A stretch of 64,000 nucleotides of DNA, from the NCBI GenBank assembly GCA_040954595.2, contig CM082594.2:3844001-3908000 (forward strand), written 5' to 3'. The stretch comes from Balanoglossus misakiensis. Its lineage: Eukaryota > Hemichordata. Each line of letters begins with the position of its first letter. Within the stretch, counting starts at the first letter, position 1. The position numbers and the translations under genes are program-made. Positions 26,854-40,186 of this stretch are shown here, in pieces. The notes beneath the pieces were generated by a model. It saw nothing but the letters and a program-made list of their open reading frames with translations. It had not been told where the DNA came from and made no database searches.

Positions 26854-29800
26854 AAAAAACGACGGTTTACCCTATTATTTCTGTCGACTCCTATTTTCAA
26901 TTTCTGGGACGAGGAGTCGGGTATTAACATGCCGCTACTGAAGTCATAGGAAAAAGCCATAGAAGTATCATTTGAAACATTTAATGTTAATAATGCGAAA
27001 GATATTTTTCAGGAGGAAGAAATCGATTTCCCAATTAACGAAGAAACCATATTACTATTCAAGGATAGAGGGCACAGAATGAAAGTGGTATGAGGTAAAT
27101 AACTCTACACAAAGCAGCTTATTAATAATTAATTAACTCTTTAATTGCTTACAGTGTGACCAGTAAACTTATTCACAGTCATTATTATTTCGCCTACACG
27201 CCGTCATATCCAATAGGGATAAAAATCAATTTTACAAACATCTCAGCATTAATAATTCCCCTCATTTTCCGAGTATTTCTATCGAACGTAATCTCCAGTG
27301 TACTTTTAAAATAGTTCGTTGTTCAGTGTTAAGTCGAGTTTATTCAGCGCACAACTGTATAACGACTTCCTATCAGCATTAACCGAAGGCAGGGGATGAT
27401 AATATTTCAAATTACTGCCCACCTGTCAACAATCGTGTGAATCAAATCTACTTCAGCGAGACGAAACACATGTTAGTGTTTTTGCTGACTTATATGAAGT
27501 GAAACCCAACCCGGTACTCAGTCCCTAGATAAATTAGAAAAGTGTTTCTCGAGAAATTGGCGATTGGCTTGTTTGGAATGATATTATCTGACATCTTTAA
27601 GGGTGGTGTCAATTCTTATTAGATTTTTTTTCTCTTAAGCGCAGGTCTGTGTAATTATTTGCGCAGAGCTAAATTGCTATTATTGCCGTTTGGGTGAAAC
27701 ACACTGGGTCCTCCGGAATGATAACTGCACCTGACTCAAGACACGCGCCGGGGAATAAAGACAGCAACATATAAGTATTTAAACACGTCTGTTGCGGTTC
27801 GGTATATTTGAATTTTTAAAAATAAGACCGTTGCGCTTTCTTCGATACATTTAATTAAATTATGCACTAAACAAGGGGCGATAAAATATCAGCCTTAGCA
27901 CGAAGTTGTGTGCTTCATGCTTAGATAATTAGTCAACTCTTGTAAATATACTTCAGGTGTTTCAAATTCGCAGAGGACAGTTTTATGTTTTACGTTGTCG
28001 CATAAGGACCATGTGAACGCTTAGTATCCTGAAAAAGGCTGAAATGACAGAATTGTGGTAATGTGTCTTTTTATTAATGTAATTATAAAATTATAATCCT
28101 ATTTCAATGTTTGCTCCTATTGATATGTTGTATGAAAATAACAGATATGATTTTTGTTCAGGAAAATAGCAAGGTGGGATGCTGTGTATTCTTGACGAGT
28201 AATTTCCAATTGAATATATTCGATGCTATTAAAAATAAATTTCACGAAAGAAAACTACGAAGTGAAAAGCCAGCATTGCTGATAATGTAACAGTTATTAG
28301 GTGCAAGGTGAGAATTGTCTCACAAATGTTGGCGTAAACGTTTGCAGCTGTCGTTTAGCGTACATTGAGCAAGCCTTTTAATGCCACATGTATTTAGTTG
28401 TGTTCAAGTTCAAGGTGCTCTTCTATATGACACAGGCGTGTACTCTGTGGCCATTTGTGCAGGTGGGTAATTCTGTCGCTCTGCAAACAGGAAACATACG
28501 TGTCCTTCAAATGGGTCATCGGTTTTAAGTAACTTTTAGCACAATATGGATTCACAGTGTGGTGTCTTGAGTTACATATGCTGTTTCTGTGGCGTTTGCC
28601 TTTTCTCAAAACTAGTTTTCGTGGTCAAATCCCAAGCCAAAAGCAGGTGGCATGTGTTTTTTGCAACAAAAAATACATTATTCTTGCAATAAAAATTATT
28701 ATAATTGTTTCTGACATTTTTAGTTACATGTATCATTTAGACGAACGAAGTAGAGCGTGAATATCTGTGGCGAGGTGTGTTAACTCTTTTCGAACTTCTT
28801 ACATTACTTCCAGGTTTAATTCTAATGGGAAATCTTTTCTGACTTTCCACTTCTGTACTTTTACTGCGTTAACTGCAACGTATTACAGGTGGATTTAGTA
28901 TTAATCACTGGTGATGCTACTACTTTCCAGTTAGTATAAACCCAGCCGTAACTCACAGCCGCGAGAGGTAATTAATGGATGCTCATGGCCCAAGAAACAC
29001 AGATCGTGCTGCAAGAATAGAACATTTGCAGACTGGAAAAACAAGGCTATTCAACACGACCGTCAATGTTGTACCAAGGTTGAATAAGAAAACGAAGTTC
29101 ACATTGAAGGACACACTCCGTGCCGCTTGAATCACTGTCGTCATCGGCATAATGAAGTACTTGCTCAATTACAAAGAATGCCCTTTACTCTGGAGCTTTC
29201 ATAGACACGGATTCAGCAGCCTACATTTGAACAGATATGTCCTTCAGAAACAACGTAGGTAGATAGGAATATGTTTTGCATTTTTTGACTCAGTAATAAT
29301 ATCGAACTGTGTGACACATTTTCGACATTTATCTAATCTAGCGGGATTTTCTCTCAAACGGAGAAAAAAGTCTAGAGGTAGGAGCTTTGAACTAGATAGG
29401 GTATAGGCCCAGTTACCATTGCCAATTCATGAAAGAAACGCCGACTGAGGTTACACATAAAAGAGTCCAATTTCCATAACTTGCACATGACATTCTTGGA
29501 AATAAATGTGAATTCGCTGTTAGCCAGTTTCGCAACAAAAGAAAGCAATTCATTAATACCTGCTCAGTCAGCTGTCTATAAATGTTCGTTTGCTTTGAAC
29601 TACAACCATGCTTTGGATGACTTGCTAGAAATGCACATTTCTAAAATAGGAACGTGACTGCTGATAAACAGTTTACTTCTGAGCCGGTGCAGATTTCCTG
29701 AAGTGCATGCAGCACAGTATGTTTGGAGTTCATTCAAGCCATCTAAAACTAACAACATTACTTCAGAACCACGCTAAGCCGACATTCCATAATATCCCAC

Positions 29801-32800
29801 TGCAAATCATATTGCCATACGAAACGTAAAAATCAATTCCGTTTTCTCCTCTTAAATTACAGGTTGGAATGAAATGTGAAATTCAAGATGTGTTGATCTA
29901 AGCTGAATTACATCAGCTAATCCATACCATCGAAGTGAAATCGACATTTGATATCCCTGATTTCAATGCAACAAGCAACTTCTGAAAGAAGCGAGCGGCA
30001 AGAATATCCATCAACCAAAATGGTGGGAACAGCATAAACAACAAAATAAACGTCTCTCTGATTAACCTTCGCGTGGAAATATGATTTTGAAAAACTAAAT
30101 TAAGGTTTCAACGCCCAGTATGGCTGACGTACAGTGTCGGTTTCACCGGTGGATATTTCAGAGAACAACTTCCATCGAGCGAGACACAAAGCTAATAATG
30201 CGATTACTCCAGCACAATATACATAAACAGCAGCGTGGTAATGATATAGTCTTCTTATTGGCAATGTTTTCTCCACAATCCCCCCTTTCATTTCATTGTA
30301 GTTAACACCATGTACGTCCATTTATAAGATCATCACTGTACTCTGCTGAGACCAGATTTCTTCGCGAGAATAGGCCACCTGGCCCGTTCTCAGAATCCAC
30401 AGACAGTGATCTTAGTTTTCCTCACCGACGCTGTCGTCGGCTTTGTCCGCCGTGGTCTTCTCATTAACTAGCGCTGTAAGACACAACTTCCAACAATACC
30501 AGTACATGTTTCCACTCGCGCGTATCAAGGTGGCCGCTGAAAGGAACTGTAATCAGTCGGATGTAGCGAGCATGGGACACAGGGATTTCCAGGCAGACAG
30601 GCAGGCGCCAACAAACTTCGCGCGCAAAAGAGGATTCTTTGCAGACGACAATGAGCAGGGATTAGGAATGAAACCCCCATATACTCAAGAACAAAATACA
30701 GGATGATATTGGGTTAGGTAGGAAATGTTACAAATAAAGCGGAAGAAAGCTAATTTCCAGTCAAAACTGTTGATGTAAGACTAAGCTCCCCTGCTTAAAG
30801 TCTTCTAATGTTTCACCATCTTATAGAACATAAAGGAACGGAGTCTGTACCATAACAATGTAAGTTTAATTGATTAAAGCTCATAAGAGACTGCTGACTT
30901 AAGCTATGTTTGTTTTACTTCTTTCGTCTTATATATCATATTCTTCCGCATGGCATTCAAGACTCTGGTGGCTTCATCACACTAACTCACAAGATCTTTT
31001 CGTGAAAAAAATAAACTATACACGTTCTTTCATTGACAATTGGACCCATACCAACTTTAAAACAAACTTTCTTTCTCTGTTCTCCACATAGAGAGAAAAG
31101 TGTCTGTGAATCCAACTCTGTGATACAAATCCGATAGCCACGGATATCGTAGTACACGTCGTCAGTTTTCTGCGCTATGATTGGTAGAATGATTCTCACG
31201 TGATGAGCGCCATTTTCGCACCGTTGATACATTAACTTGAGCAATTAGCGCACTGTTACAATCCGGGTTCTGTTCCGAAAATGGCAAAACAGCAACGAGT
31301 GAACTCTTTTACCGTTGGCAATTTCATTACCTTTAAAAAAAATTCGCTCGCTGGTGCATTTCGCAAAGTACATTCCTGTAAGTATAACCGCAAACAATAA
31401 ACACAGATCTGCATGGTGGTGGCTTTTGAAACAGAAATAGTTCATCAACCAAAGTAGGAGAAATGCAGTATGTTGTAAGAGCACACCGGATAGTCTCAGG
31501 GTTATGGATCTATGCCAACATCTGACCGAAGCCATGACTGTATCTGAGCGGTTATAAAGTAATCGGGCTCACAAATTATACAAAGTGTCATTCTTGCCAT
31601 TCTTGGTCTCGCGCGTATATGTATATACGGCATACCCTCGTACTAGAGCTGGTAGGAATTACTAATACCATCAACTACCCTTTTTTGAGAAACATGACGC
31701 ACAGAAAAGATCAAACCACAGAAAAACGTTTGCAGGCAACTTTGGGTATTAATGTAACAGCTAGTATTCAATACAAAATGAAAGAATAAAAGTTGTGAAC
31801 ATGTACTGTTATCATTGTGTGAAATTCTCGGCTTCTACAGGATTTGTCATCATATTATATACATGTATGCATTTGTCCAGAACTTCATAATTTTTTAAGT
31901 ACACGTGTTAATATGCCTGTGCGGTTAAGTGTTGTTTTCTGTTAACCTTTCGTTAACCTATGTTCTTCTTCCGACTGGGCAGCTATAGTTGCAAGATTTC
32001 ACTTGTATGTTTCATGTGAATTATTTTTATTTGATTGAAAGAATGTTGTCTTTATTTTATAAGGCCTTGACAGAAATCCACCAAAAAGTCCGGAGCACTG
32101 CTCCAACAGCTGATAGTAATTTGAATGTTTTGATACAAATAACATTCGAGGTTATCGTTTTCACGATGTTTTATTTTAATATTTATTCAGCATGGTATCT
32201 GCTGTTCAGACAGTTTTGATTATTGATTTAAGGAATCATTATTGAGTAATTGGTGTGCCCGCATACTTGACTCCCGATTCTGATAACATGCCTTAAATAA
32301 AAGTCACTCTGCATGTTCTGAAAACAACCTGAGAGTAAATCAGCCCTTCTCACTTTCACTCTTCTGTCTAGAAGCGACAAACGAAACAACACCAAGATAT
32401 ATCTGTGTTTTGGCTCCTTTCTTTAAGTTCAATAGACCCTCTGCCGAACTCCACGAGACTGTTTGAGATTTTGCGTGCCTCGGTAGTTTTTATGACACCA
32501 TCATCATCGGTTAAAGCAAGATAATTGCATTCAATGATAGTCATCGTCGTCTTAGTACGCTCTAAGTAATATTTTCTTACATACAATTTCTTCATCATAG
32601 GTGCCATGGAAATGAAAAGAAAATTTGGAAAATCGACTGTGTCAATCGTTATAATCAGATAACACACGTCCACTTCCGCCAATTAATGCATACGCACTCA
32701 TGTACAAGAATATATCAAAATAAAGGAAAAACGATTTTGCGATAAAGGAATAAAATGCCTTGTTTTTCGACCGTTTTCTTTGCCTTCCTTTCAGAGAATG

Positions 32801-33996
32801 GATTCTATGCAACGCAAATAATTTCAATACTATTACCTAAAGAGAAATTAGATAGAGGTATTACAATCAAATAAAAGCAAATAATCAGACAATGGATACA
32901 CTGACAGTGAGGTCAGACAAATGGGGAAAAAAGAATTCTTCAGAATCGCCACTTCTGCTATTTCCGACAGAGAAATTCTATATTCCTATTTTGATTGACA
33001 GTACAGCACTGGAGTTTTCGTTCTGTCTGGATAGAAATCTTAGCATCCATTTAAATTAAACATTTTCAATGTGAAGTATTCTTATTTCATTATCAAATGA
33101 AACAAAGCGTTAGAAACCAATACTTTTGCATTTTTATACTATTCTAGCATATTCAGCGTCATGACATTTTAGAGCAATTCCACTGCCTCTTTTGCTTTAC
33201 TAAGCATTCAAAGGAAAACATCAATTTAATATTTTTCTATTTGGGCTAATCATATTGTTTCAAGCGCCAAAAACATGACAAGAAACCCTATGCACGTAAA
33301 TTTGAAAAAAAAAGTTAACAAATCAGTCAGCTGTGATCCTCTTCATGAAAATATTGATTTTACAAATTAAAAACTTGCATATACATTCTTTGACCTAGAG
33401 AAGAGCACAGGTTATAAGTCTGTTTCAACAAGGAAATTGTAAATATGTGTGGTCCGGATTTGTGCTTAAAGTTGCAATTCCTCGACCCTCCTCTGTCGCA
33501 AATTCAGCCTAGTAATGTATAATCCACAATTACTATATGGCTTCGTCTGAAAAGACAACCATTTTCATCAAACTACATGATTTATGCCAACCTGCACAGT
33601 ATGCATCGAAGAAGGCATCAGATGCTGGCTTATGCGTACTATGCACCCGACTTATCATGAAAATTGAGCAGCATAAAGAATAGCTGACAGAGAGAAATGA
33701 TGACGTGTGAATCACATGTCTCAAACGTGGTGTCGAGACAAGCTGGTGTGACAGTGAGATAAGCTTTTTTGGTATTTGTGTGAGCTGATATCTGTCATAG
33801 TGGAGCAAAGTCTCTGCTAAATGTGTATTTAGAGAAACGTTCAAGCGTATACATGACAGCTGCATATCAATCGCCGCAATCGGAAAATAACTGGAATACT
33901 TTCGTATCACGGTCTCGGTAATACGAGTTGTACATGTCAAGTTTCGTTGGTACACGATTTTAACACATAGTTCTGTCTATAGTTGGTGTTGCGTAC

Positions 33997-34238
33997 GTTG
34001 TGTTGTGGTGTGTTGCGTTGTGTTGTATTGCATTGTATTGTGTTGTGTTGTGTTGTGTTGTGTTGTGTTGTGTTGTGTTGTGTTGTGCTGTGTTGTGTTG
34101 TGTTGTGTTGTGTTGTGTTGTGTTGTGTTGTGCTGTGCTGTGTCGTGTCGTGTCGTGTCGTGTCGTGTCGTGTCGTGTCGTGTTGTGTTGTGTTGTGTTG
34201 TGTTGTGTTGTGTTGTGTTGTGTTGTGTTGTGTTGTGT
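33997..34238. repeat. (TGTTG)n pentanucleotide array with an internal (TGTCG)8 block
   Basis: About 48 pentamers lie here. The left flank is degenerate (TGTTG, TGCGT, TATTG, CATTG). The centre has TGCTG units at 34131-34140 followed by eight pure TGTCG units (34141-34180). TGTTG units resume to the right edge. The Cys-Val and Thr-Gln-His open frames here are artefacts of the repeat. Confidence 0.97.
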
Positions 34239-37200
34239 AGTATTGACATATGATGGTACCACCGTTTAGCAAAGGTTCAAGATGTCCATATTGTCAATGT
34301 CATATTCCTGTGTGTTTCTGGGAAGCAGTACTTTACATGACTTAACTCGAACGATAATGGTTATTGAACCTGATTTGATGCCATATTGTGCTGCAATGAT
34401 TTAAATTGACTTTGGCGCATTGTGGCAAAATCACGTCATATAGCTCAATGCAAAAACAGACAGGAAAGTGAACCTGTCAGTGAAACACCTGTTCACAATG
34501 TGTTATCAATGTTGGCATGAACTATGGAAATGGCCGATACAAACAAATGCATTTACCGCACTCAACATGCAGCGTCACTTTAAAACTTAACACGCCTCAG
34601 GGTAACAACAGAACCGGATTGATAGCCTGTACAATGAAGAATTTCTGCACTTCACAATTCATTGCACTATTCACAATGTGTCTAAATGTGGAAGGGTTTC
34701 GATCAATACCGTGTACTTTGTTCGGGGTGGTGGCCCCCGAGGGGGTGCGCACCATTCATCGTGGAAATGACAAACAGTGAACGGACGCCATAGTTCAATC
34801 TGGCCAAATTTGACATAATTCATCCCCCAGGCCATGATCATATAATCTAAAAACACACTTCTTAACTTGCCTCCCCGTTGTCTCTCCCGTCAACCGACGA
34901 AAAGCAACGCGACCATGACACTGTGTTGCCGAACTGCAAAAGGTATCGCCACTCACCAAAGTAAGTTCAACGCGAGACAAAAGTAACAGCGTGTCTATGA
35001 TTTTACCACGCCCACAGTAACGTGATCTCAAATTACATCGCCTTAGAAAAAACGCACATACATGTATAACGAGTGAGCTTATGGGTTACAGAACCATACA
35101 ACCGGATTTGCTTATTATGGCCAACTACCTAATACCTAGTGCTCAGATAATATGAAAATTGCCTCTAAATCTGTCTTTGGAACGTATGAGCCTTCTACAT
35201 TTCCGGCACAAAAAGTTATAGCCGTGAATTTTAGAGAAGCATATATTCCCGCTGTAAGTCCATGATTTTAGAGTACTTCGACATAATTGGACTACATGGC
35301 CTAAATAGGTTTGGCTGGTGCCCTAGTTGCTAACACACCACAATATACCCTGCTATAGACATCACCAACAAAAGTATACGAAGTTCAAAATAACTATACT
35401 TAGCTATTATGACAGGAAGCTGAGACTGGCGCTTTAAAATGAACCGGAAATCACTTAAGAAGACTACTAACATAGTGGTGATTGGAATTCATCCATCAGA
35501 TTGACAACCTAGCCTATTTTGCCAGTCGACACAAAAGATGAACCATGGAAATGGGACAAAGTAATTACATTGCATATTATATGTTTAGCGCCCGCTCAAA
35601 CATGCCAACGGTATGGAAGGGTTGACATTAAATCAGAAAAACTGTTGCCCTGGGTTACTTACACTATTCACATACGGGCCTAAGTTCAAAACATCAACCA
35701 ATATATATTCCAAAATTGACCCCATTTTTCGGATTTCTAAAAAAATTGGGATACAAGGTCATTTACCGTCGTCCAGTTGCATTATGCAAGTATTTGAAAA
35801 GCACTGGGACAATTCCAATGTTTTAGAACCACGTTTAAGTTAGTCATAATAATACGCACAGCGAGGAGACTAACATAAGATTTCCTTAGTTTGGCCTAAC
35901 GTACTGATATATTGTGGAAGGAAATCAAGCGAGGGTCACGACTTACTGATATTACAATCATATTGTTCAAATTCCCGAGCGATTATTGGTACAATTTACG
36001 ATTACACAGAGAAACATTTCCAAAGCTGCCATAATTACAGATATATATCCTGCAGGATGTCTTCTGCACGTCATCTGTGTTGCAATTATAGTTCTTTCCC
36101 CAAACAGTCACCAATATATTCAAAACAAGATAAAGTAACGGCGTGACAAATGCTACATGCAGATATCAGACCGTGAAAGGTCGTTGACTGGTTCGCTTTC
36201 ACAGACTATATGAACATGTCGAGTCATGTTCAGACTTTCTGTGATTTGTGACTTCACCATAAATGGAACAAAATGCCCAGAGAAGAATATGCCCATTTTT
36301 GGCAGAGAGACATTTAAATCGTTAGAAAAAAAAACAGGAAAAAATCATTATATTTCGACCCTACGGCCAACGACACGCTGCCTACGTGCCTAGTGGCACT
36401 TGTGAAATCCAGCTGCTTCTCCCACAAAGACAATCAGTTCCTCCACCAAATAATAGTCATAATATGTTGATCAAGATTTCGTGCGGAGTTGTGCCATAGA
36501 TGACGTCACAGCCTATTCACAACCAGTAATCTGACCTGGCATATCTGTGAAGAGCGGTAAACGATTGACTGTAATTTACAAACAGTTGGCTCACAAACCC
36601 ACTTCCTTGTGCAGGAAAAAGTATTTTCATTTCTATTCAGTGTTGTCAATCATCTGTCACTGCTGTACAGCCGTCTATATCTTGATTCCACACTGCCTAT
36701 AGATTGAGGCGATAATAAAACAAATTAACACACGTTCCCCTTATTTGCCTGCTGTTTGATCTGTTGACAAGTGACAGGCTAACATAACTCTGTAAACCCA
36801 AGTAACCATGTCTGCATATCAAGGGACTTTATGACTACATGTACATTCAAAAGTTTCGAACATTTAGCCGTGCCTGGCAAAATATGGTTAAGATTATGTA
36901 TTACAAACTCCGAAATCTGTAAATACCACAGAACGTTTCACGCACTGTTTCATACCAGATTGCCTTCGTCAGACGACTTTTGACAAATATAAGCAAACCA
37001 CTGAATACTACGGAACTTATTTTCGAATGTAACGTGCATATAGCCCGTTTTAGAACAGAAAACAAGCCAACACTCCCGGCAGTTTACCTTTCATGATCAT
37101 ACCATACCGACGTCAACTGGTTACACGATCTGCGATGTTTTTCGACAGCTACATTCAGTGAGAACTTCTGACAACAGGAAACATGACTATTATACATTAT

Positions 37201-39308
37201 TCGAGGTTATTTTTGAGATATATTCTCAGATTTCTATATTTAGTCTTATCTACCCATCACTTTGTTATTTCCGTGTCTTTCCCTTTAAAATAGTGGAAGT
37301 CACTTTCCAAACTACATTTAATCTAAGATAAAGGTAATCTGGCATGCTATGTACACAAAGGCAGTTATCATTTTTTTCGTGCAATGATTAAATAAAGAAT
37401 AAGATTCATACTGGCGTCTTATGTAACAGTTGCAATGTATGACTTATATTCCAACATAAATCTCCAATGATATTTTGGGTTACACATTTTGCGTCTACTA
37501 GAAAGATAGTCCATCTGCTCACCAACCATCCATCCACTTTTTCTCCTGCTGTCAGTTTGATCACGTGACACGTGGCCTGATTGACTGACTGTCTAGTAGC
37601 AAACTAGCATCAGTATACTCACTGGAAAAGCTTGGCATGGATGATGTTTGCCTCTGCATCTAGAAATAATCCAGGTGGTAATTAATACATGATACGCGGG
37701 GGAGATACATCATGTGCTCCCTGATAATCTCAGATAAATTTGTTACAACATGACAGACAGGCAAACCCTGAAGATGAGTTGAGTTCGTGGAACAGCATAA
37801 TGGTATCCAAATCAAGATGTGCTTCAACTGAACATATATCAACCAAATAACAACTCCGAGACACACACACTTTCCACTCGACCATGGAGTACCACCTCCC
37901 AACATGTGGAATTATAGTGTCATTAACACAAAATCGTCGCAAGTGATACCTATATCAGTTACACTCAAACGAATCTATTCATCTTATGACAAAATCTGTT
38001 GCGTGATTGGAATTTAGTTTGGTGCGTTGTCGTGCATGGCAAAATGTTAACATCAGTGTAAGATTTCAACTGAACATGATCTGCTTGTACTATTTGGTAT
38101 AACAACTATTGAACATTAAGCCTAGCTGGCCTCGAGAAATTTCCATAGTTTTTTTTTTTCACCTGCAGTGGTTAATTGGAATGGTATCCCTAGCTGAAGG
38201 GATACAATGCATGTATTTTATCAGAAAGCCTTCAGCTGAAAACATAAATGCGGTAGCTTTGTAGCAATAGCCCTCAGTTGTTTTGTGTTTAACGCTTCAA
38301 CTCATACCTGTATGCTTAGAATGTACTTTGTCGGTGACACATGTACCAAAAAGTACACATGCCCCTCTTATATAGTTATGCCACAACTGGCGCTACTTTC
38401 AATTGTAACTAGTGTTGGTGTGACTTTGAGGGGAAGGTCACTTTAACCACTGTTGGAAAATAACAAACATCTCGCAAAGAAAGTTGCTTAACTTTGCGTG
38501 ACAGGAATACGCAATCGCATGCTCCAATAATCATCTACAATGTTCCTTAGGACACTTTTGAAGTATAAAACTATATAATAGTCAATGGAGTTAAAATGAA
38601 GCAAGACAAATAAGGTTGACGTTCCATATGACGCAAGCTTACATACATAATAAAAGTCAGAAATAGTTTGGTTGTTGTACGAGTGATTACCGTTTTGAGT
38701 GTCCTTGAATCGCCGGCGCCTTAACTCTTTGTTCATTGCAAAAATACTTTGACTTGCAAGAAAACAAAAATAATCACTTGATAAGAACTCTTTAACACAT
38801 GCGGGTTGAGCAGTGGGGATTTTACTCGCCATTTGCCGCTACATTAAGTCAATTGTATGACTGCCTATGTAGTTAAATACGCGAATTAGCTGGGTCTAGT
38901 ATGTAAGCACGGCATCGATATTGTTGAAAGACTGTATTAGTTCTACCAACTGGTGACGAAAATCGCTTGTTACTTCTTGAATATGAAATAAAATGTGTTA
39001 TTGAAATAAAGAATAATAACGCTTGAGTGGTTTAAAGTCTGGTTTCTCGGGTATGCGCAACATGCAGAATTAATGTTTTGAACCGGGTTCCCATTCCATT
39101 ATAAGAACGTGTTTGCAAAGTTCGACACCTGGCGCATTTTGCACAGATGTATGGTTGAGGGATATTGCCGTGGTAACATTCGCCACGCACAATTACAGGT
39201 TGGACCATGTTGGAGGTTGTCTACAATTCCCCTAAGCATAATACTACCTACCAGGTCCCACTGATACAGAGCACTAAACCGTGAAATTGGCGCTATTCAA
39301 AGTAGAGA

Positions 39309-39363
39309 TTCGCGCCAATTCCGAAAAAATTGTCTCGGTTCTTGCTCTGTGGTTGGCGCGAAA
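39309..39363. promoter_or_regulatory. Inverted pair of E2F-like sites
   Basis: TTCGCGCCAA (39309-39318) and its complement within TTGGCGCGAAA (39353-39363) flank 34 bases. A third partial site, TTGGCGC, lies just left. No gene is visible within a kilobase, so a promoter role is only suggested. Confidence 0.3.
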
Positions 39364-40057
39364 TTTTCTGCCACGCCGCGAGGACGTATAAGGTATAATT
39401 TCTTGGGTGTGCGTTATTCTACCATGCTGGATACAGATACAAGCTTCGTGAATGAGTATTTTGTGTCAGCGAATTCGGCGGATACATCGAAAGTGAGGTT
39501 CTATATACGACGACCCTGGCAATAAATTCTACTTAACATATATCTGCACATGATACATGTGCAAGTACAGAAACCTGCTCCCACCATCGATCACAATTAT
39601 GTGCGAGGGCATCTCCACTGCTGTCGGAACATATACTTTCCCATGTAAAGTACATTCTGCTTTCTGCACGTATAGCTTCATAATTACGATAAATCATTAC
39701 ACGCTTAACACTAATTGAAGCTCTTAAATCAGTTATAAGGCGGTGGGTTTGATGGTTCCAGCACCCACCATAATATATAGTTGAGGTTGTGGCCATCTTT
39801 AAAGCCACAAATCGAATCCCACAGACCGGTACGAGCAAGTATATAACTAAAGGTTAACGTGCATCCATTGATTTATAGGCAATTATATTATACCAGTATA
39901 TTGATAGTGTAAATCACGCTATTTGATTGGTCGAGACACGACACGTGACCGTGATATATTAGCCATATACCACAGTCATATATCATAGTTAAAGAAAATG
40001 CCTTTTTAAAATGTTTTATGCAAAGTTTCAATATACTGGCATAATATAATAGCAATA

Positions 40058-40186
40058 AAACACCCCCAGCCATGGTATACCACTCGATTTTGACCAGTTC
40101 AACTCCATATACGCACTCGCTATCGCTCGTGCGTATATGTCGTGAACTGGTCAAAATCTCGTGATATACCATGGCTGGGGGTGTTT
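40058..40186. mobile_element. 129-bp foldback with about 62-bp arms
   Basis: The left arm 40058-40120 and right arm 40125-40186 are inverted copies with about seven differences and a 4-base loop. The termini read AAACACCCCCAGCCATGGTA. The element has no coding capacity. It may be the core or end of a larger MITE extending left towards 39890, where the sequence also looks repetitive. Confidence 0.75.

Noticed and set aside
33937-34272. Cys-Val and Thr-Gln-His repeat open frames
   Set aside because: They arise from the TGTTG pentanucleotide array.
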